The notes beneath the pieces are model-generated. The model had not been told where the DNA came from and ran no database searches. It worked only from the letters and a program-made list of their open reading frames with translations. The position numbers and the translations under genes are program-made. This document shows positions 60,803 through 64,000 of a stretch of 64,000 nt of DNA, piece after piece; position 1 is the first letter of the stretch, and every line of letters begins with the position of its first letter. The DNA is from Usnea hakonensis (lineage: Eukaryota > Ascomycota > Lecanoromycetes > Lecanorales > Parmeliaceae): the NCBI GenBank assembly GCA_013423325.1, contig BLJB01000275.1, positions 1 through 64,000 of the forward strand. The letters are read 5' to 3'.

Positions 60803-62439
60803 ATGACAACACGCTATCGAGTCGAATACGCGCTCAAGACACACCGTCGGGACCAGCTCATCGAATGGATCAAAGGGCTGCTCGCCGTACCATTTGTGCT
60901 GCACTCGCAGCCCACCGCTGCGTACGACAACCGACAAGATGTGTTGGTCAAGATGGCATCGACAGCTCGGAGGCGGTACGGGGAGGTTTTGCGGGATGTG
61001 AGTTGCCCCCGAAGAGAAGGTACCAAGTTGGACGAGTCTGGAGGACACCTTCCCCGCCGTATGGTGCCTTTTACTCTCGAACATACATCGTCTTACACTC
61101 TCCTTCATGGCCCAACCGACCGGAATTTGTGACTTTCCATTGGCGAACGCTGACTGACTGGCAACATGAAATCAGGTGGAAGAGTTGATCAACGACCACA
61201 TTGCGCATCAGAGAGATGGTACTCACCAACGTTCCAAACTGAAGCTCTTAGTACCCAGCGTCGGTGTGTTTTTTACGCCATTACTACTAGAGGAAGCATT
61301 CGAGTATCAGGACCAACAGCGCCGAATCAGCTCACGGCGCTTCGTTCCTCCTTCATTCAACGATATCCGAATAATCTTGAATTCGGCTCAAGTTCTGAGT
61401 CTTGTGCGAAATGGGCCTCTTCAGTTGGTGACGTTTGATGGGGATGTGACTTTGTATGGTATGTACATGACGGTGCTAATTCGTATTTTCTTTCCCAATC
61501 TTGGTCAAATGAGGGTTTCTGGCCCAACTTCCCAGTCGTCTTATCCGTTAGCTCTACACGATATATTGTATGCGGCTGGCCGGCCAATATTATCTGACAC
61601 TCCCGTAATACACATTCCTCGATCTACAGTTCTAGAACTAATTGCCTAGCTCGTCAGACGATGGTCAATCATTGACCGCTGAGAATCCTGTAATCCCAAG
61701 AATTTTGGGCCTCTTAGCTACAGGTACCAAGGTTGGCATCGTAACAGCCGCAGGCTACACTGAAGCGAAGAAGTATTATAGCAGGCTTTACGGCCTTCTG
61801 GAAGCAATAAAAACTGCAGTGATTGAGAAACAAATGACCAATCCAGAACTGATCATCCTAGGGGGAGAAAGTAACTTCCTCTTTCAACTTGACATTTCCT
61901 CGGACTACCTCCTAAAGTATGTCGAAAGGAGCGAATGGCTACTCCCGGAAATGCAAAAATGGGCTGAAGACGATATCCAAGCTTTGCTGGATGTTGCTGA
62001 GAAAGCCTTGCGTGAATGTATCTCTGGCTTGCAATTGTCGGCCGAGATCCTGAGGAAGGAGAGGGCCGTTGGGATCATCCCAACCTCAGTACCAAGCTCT
62101 CGAAGATTCACCCGTGAACAGTTAGAGGAGACCGTCCTAGTAACGCAGCAAATCGTTGAAATGTCACCCGCTGCGAGGAAGCTGCCGTTCTGCGCCTTCA
62201 ACGGAGGCAATGACGTTTTCGTAGATATTGGTGACAAGGGATGGGGTGTCCTTGCATGCCAGCGTTATCTTGGCGGTATCGAGGGCAGCAAAACGTTACA
62301 CGTTGGAGATCAATTCCTGTCCGCTGGCGCCAACGACTTCAAAGCAAGACTGGCATGTACAACGGCGTGGATAGCAAATCCTGGAGAGACCGTGCAGCTA
62401 CTCGACGAGCTGACCACTCACAGCCAAGAACAAGGATAA
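60803..62439 (+). CDS. ISN1: IMP-specific 5'-nucleotidase
   Basis: Isn1 hydrolyses IMP to inosine in purine salvage. Exons 60803-60997, 61176-61458 and 61658-62439 (introns 178 and 199 nt, donors GTGAGT and GTATGT) give 419 aa, close to the family length. The protein starts MTTRYRVEYALKTHRRDQL and contains RDGTHQRSKLKLLVPSVG. The HAD-type nucleophile motif FDGDVTLY (Asp153, Asp155) lies just before the second intron and continues as DDGQSLTAENPVIPRIL and GIVTAAGYTEA. FDGDVTLY, GIVTAAGYTEA and NGGNDVFVDIGDKGWGV are the hallmarks of the family. It is intact and conserved, so it probably marks the right border of the NRPS-ABC cluster rather than taking part in it. Confidence 0.93.
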
Positions 62440-63803
62440 TCCTGGAATGCTATATGATACTTTCGGTTTACCATGGGCCGGCTTTATGATGGGCCAAAAC
62501 CCTTCGACCGGCGCGTTGTTCGGCTTCCGTTTATAGTACGCGCTATATCTCGATTGAAACAACAAATGCCGGCTTCAAACACGATAGACTTCAAGATACG
62601 CGATACTTCCCCAAAGGCACGATTTCTCTGACACATAGCGCATCGGTAATACGGTGGTGCGTATTATTGCTTGCGCGTCCATCAAACCATCGGTCTCCAC
62701 TAAACATCGACTTTTAGCATCAAGTTCTAGCACAATTCAGGAAACGCACAAAGCGCTCTTCTACAGGCTTACTTACTCAAGCTTCTGTTGCCATTTTTGT
62801 TTCTGAATTCAGCCGCTTGATCTGGAGGGTTACTTTATTACCTGATGACGTCCCTATTTGGCATGCTTCTCATGTACACGACGCTCCTTTTTCGCATCTA
62901 TCCTATCCAATAATGCTCTGTCGGGACCACATTATTTTCAAATTGGGCGTATTTTCTTAATTTTGCAAGGTCGCCATATGCCGTCTGCACTTCTGTCCAC
63001 AAGTACACTAGAGACTGAATTTGAAACCTTGAAACACAATCAGCAAGGCAAAAAGGAAAGGTTGCATTAACAATTATGAGATGTTTCGAGGAACGAGCAG
63101 TCTCGATCTTTCTCGATCTCGGTAACGGAGGTCTGCAATAAATGACAAGACCACAATTGATAGGCTTGTTAAATCTACTTGTGTTGGATCCAATGGTATC
63201 AACTTCGAGATGATGCAGTCTTTCGACCAGCGCCCAATCTATTACGAAATCATGTTCCCACCTTCCAGACCACAAAGACGGCTCTTTACTTCTCCCCCTC
63301 TTAAGACGAGGAGATGTTTTGTGAAATTTAGCAGCTGATTTGTAACTTGTTCAAAGTCGCATTTCAATTTTCATCTCTGCAAGCTATCGCACTTGGTTGG
63401 GACCCTTTCGACGCGTGGTTATCTTCAAAGTGGACTTGGCATCAAGTCCCGGTTCGACGCAACGGCGCAATAACGCATGCCAAACCCAGCTATGAGAATC
63501 TTCGCCGCGATGGTATACATCTTGACAGAAGAAGACGTCAATGCTCTCGAATACATTCACCCAACCTTACATCATCAACACTTCCGAGAGGTTTGTACTT
63601 TGGATATCGTCTTTCCCCACCAGGCTCCGTCCCGCAAGACTGTCAGGCTAAGCTACAAAGGACAAGGCGACACCAATATAATACAATACTTATCTTTATC
63701 ACATAAGCAGCCGAAGTGATATGTGGGGGGGTAAGCTATCAGTGAGGTAGACAGAGGTATGGCAGAGAGATGAAGAGGGATAGCAAAGGAGTGATTTGAC
63801 GAA
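62440..63803. other. Intergenic
   Basis: 1.36 kb. The only ORF with some appeal is 63477-63719 (+), 80 codons starting MPNPAMRIFAAM and containing TEEDVNALEYIHPTLHHQHF; it matches no family I know and has no clear splice partners. A 125-codon minus-strand ORF at 63275-62898 has no support. Confidence 0.35.
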
Positions 63804-64000
63804 CTAGGCTCCGTTTTCAGCGGGTAGTTCTAGGTCCGAATACTCGCTGCTGGGGTCGGTTGGCGTATGCTGGGTGTTGGAGGAAGTGATATACTACGAT
63901 ATGATGTGGGACATAGTCATGGACTGACAGAAGTCACATACACCCCGCCCATCTGCCTATCAATCACTCACCATTTCCCCCAAAAACCTCTTCCTCCACC
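63804..64000 (-). CDS. 3' end of an unknown gene running off the right edge
   Basis: The terminal exon (63893-63804) reads YITSSNTQHTPTDPSSEYSD and ends LPAENGA-stop. A 78-nt intron (63971-63894, donor GTGAGT, acceptor CGTAG) removes an in-frame TAG and joins it in phase 0 to the edge exon (64000-63972, ...WRKRFLGEM). The acidic Ser/Thr-rich tail is typical of disordered C-termini. With only 38 residues visible, no function can be given. It is convergent with ISN1. Confidence 0.5.

Noticed and set aside
1..64000. CRISPR arrays, bacterial-type operons, riboswitches
   Set aside because: No regularly spaced repeats were seen, and the genome is clearly that of a filamentous ascomycete.

Overview
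The window is a piece of a filamentous ascomycete (Pezizomycotina) genome. The protein-coding genes carry short GT-AG introns of about 50-200 nt, Nte1 and Isn1 are typical fungal housekeeping proteins, and the first 9.7 kb has the signature of repeat-induced point mutation (RIP): CpA and TpG are almost absent, TpA is in large excess, and former ORFs are full of stops. I cannot name the species.

Layout. 1-133: start of an unknown minus-strand ORF running off the left edge. 134-9700: an AT-rich RIP island with a dead Ty3/gypsy chromovirus (protease, RT, RNase H, integrase, chromodomain, 3' LTR), 3.6 kb of unidentifiable RIP debris, a 2-base N gap, and a dead Tc1/mariner element. 9882-14581 (-): NTE1, three exons. 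15078-16567 (-): an uncharacterised 479-aa protein. 17517-18092: a non-autonomous hAT-type element with perfect 18-bp TIRs and an 8-bp target duplication. 18114-20441 (+): a broken caspase-like plus pseudokinase gene. 20512-20824 (-): an 84-aa two-exon gene. 21504-22893 (+): a DUF6594 membrane protein. 23676-27210 (-): a kinase-ankyrin gene with a stop and a frameshift. 28669-52652 (-): a giant nonribosomal peptide synthetase (three exons, about 7956 aa). 55675-60396 (+): an ABCC transporter. 60803-62439 (+): ISN1, IMP-specific 5'-nucleotidase. 63804-64000 (-): the 3' end of an unknown gene.

The main system is the NRPS with its divergent ABCC exporter, a minimal secondary-metabolite locus bordered on the right by a housekeeping gene. 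Domain order read from motifs: half-C / A1-T1-E1 / C1-A2-T2 / C2-A3-T3-E2 / C3-A4-T4 / C4-A5-T5-E3 / C5-linker-T6 / C6-T7*. This predicts a peptide of at least five residues with alternating D-L-D-L-D configuration. An adenylation-less tail follows, whose last carrier domain has lost its phosphopantetheine serine (GGDL). The ABC protein presumably exports or detoxifies the product. No tailoring enzyme or transcription factor is recognisable here.

The stretch between NTE1 and the NRPS looks like a graveyard of innate-immunity or cell-death-type genes: a caspase-pseudokinase pseudogene and a kinase-ankyrin pseudogene lie within 9 kb, together with a recent hAT-type insertion and a possible second MITE.
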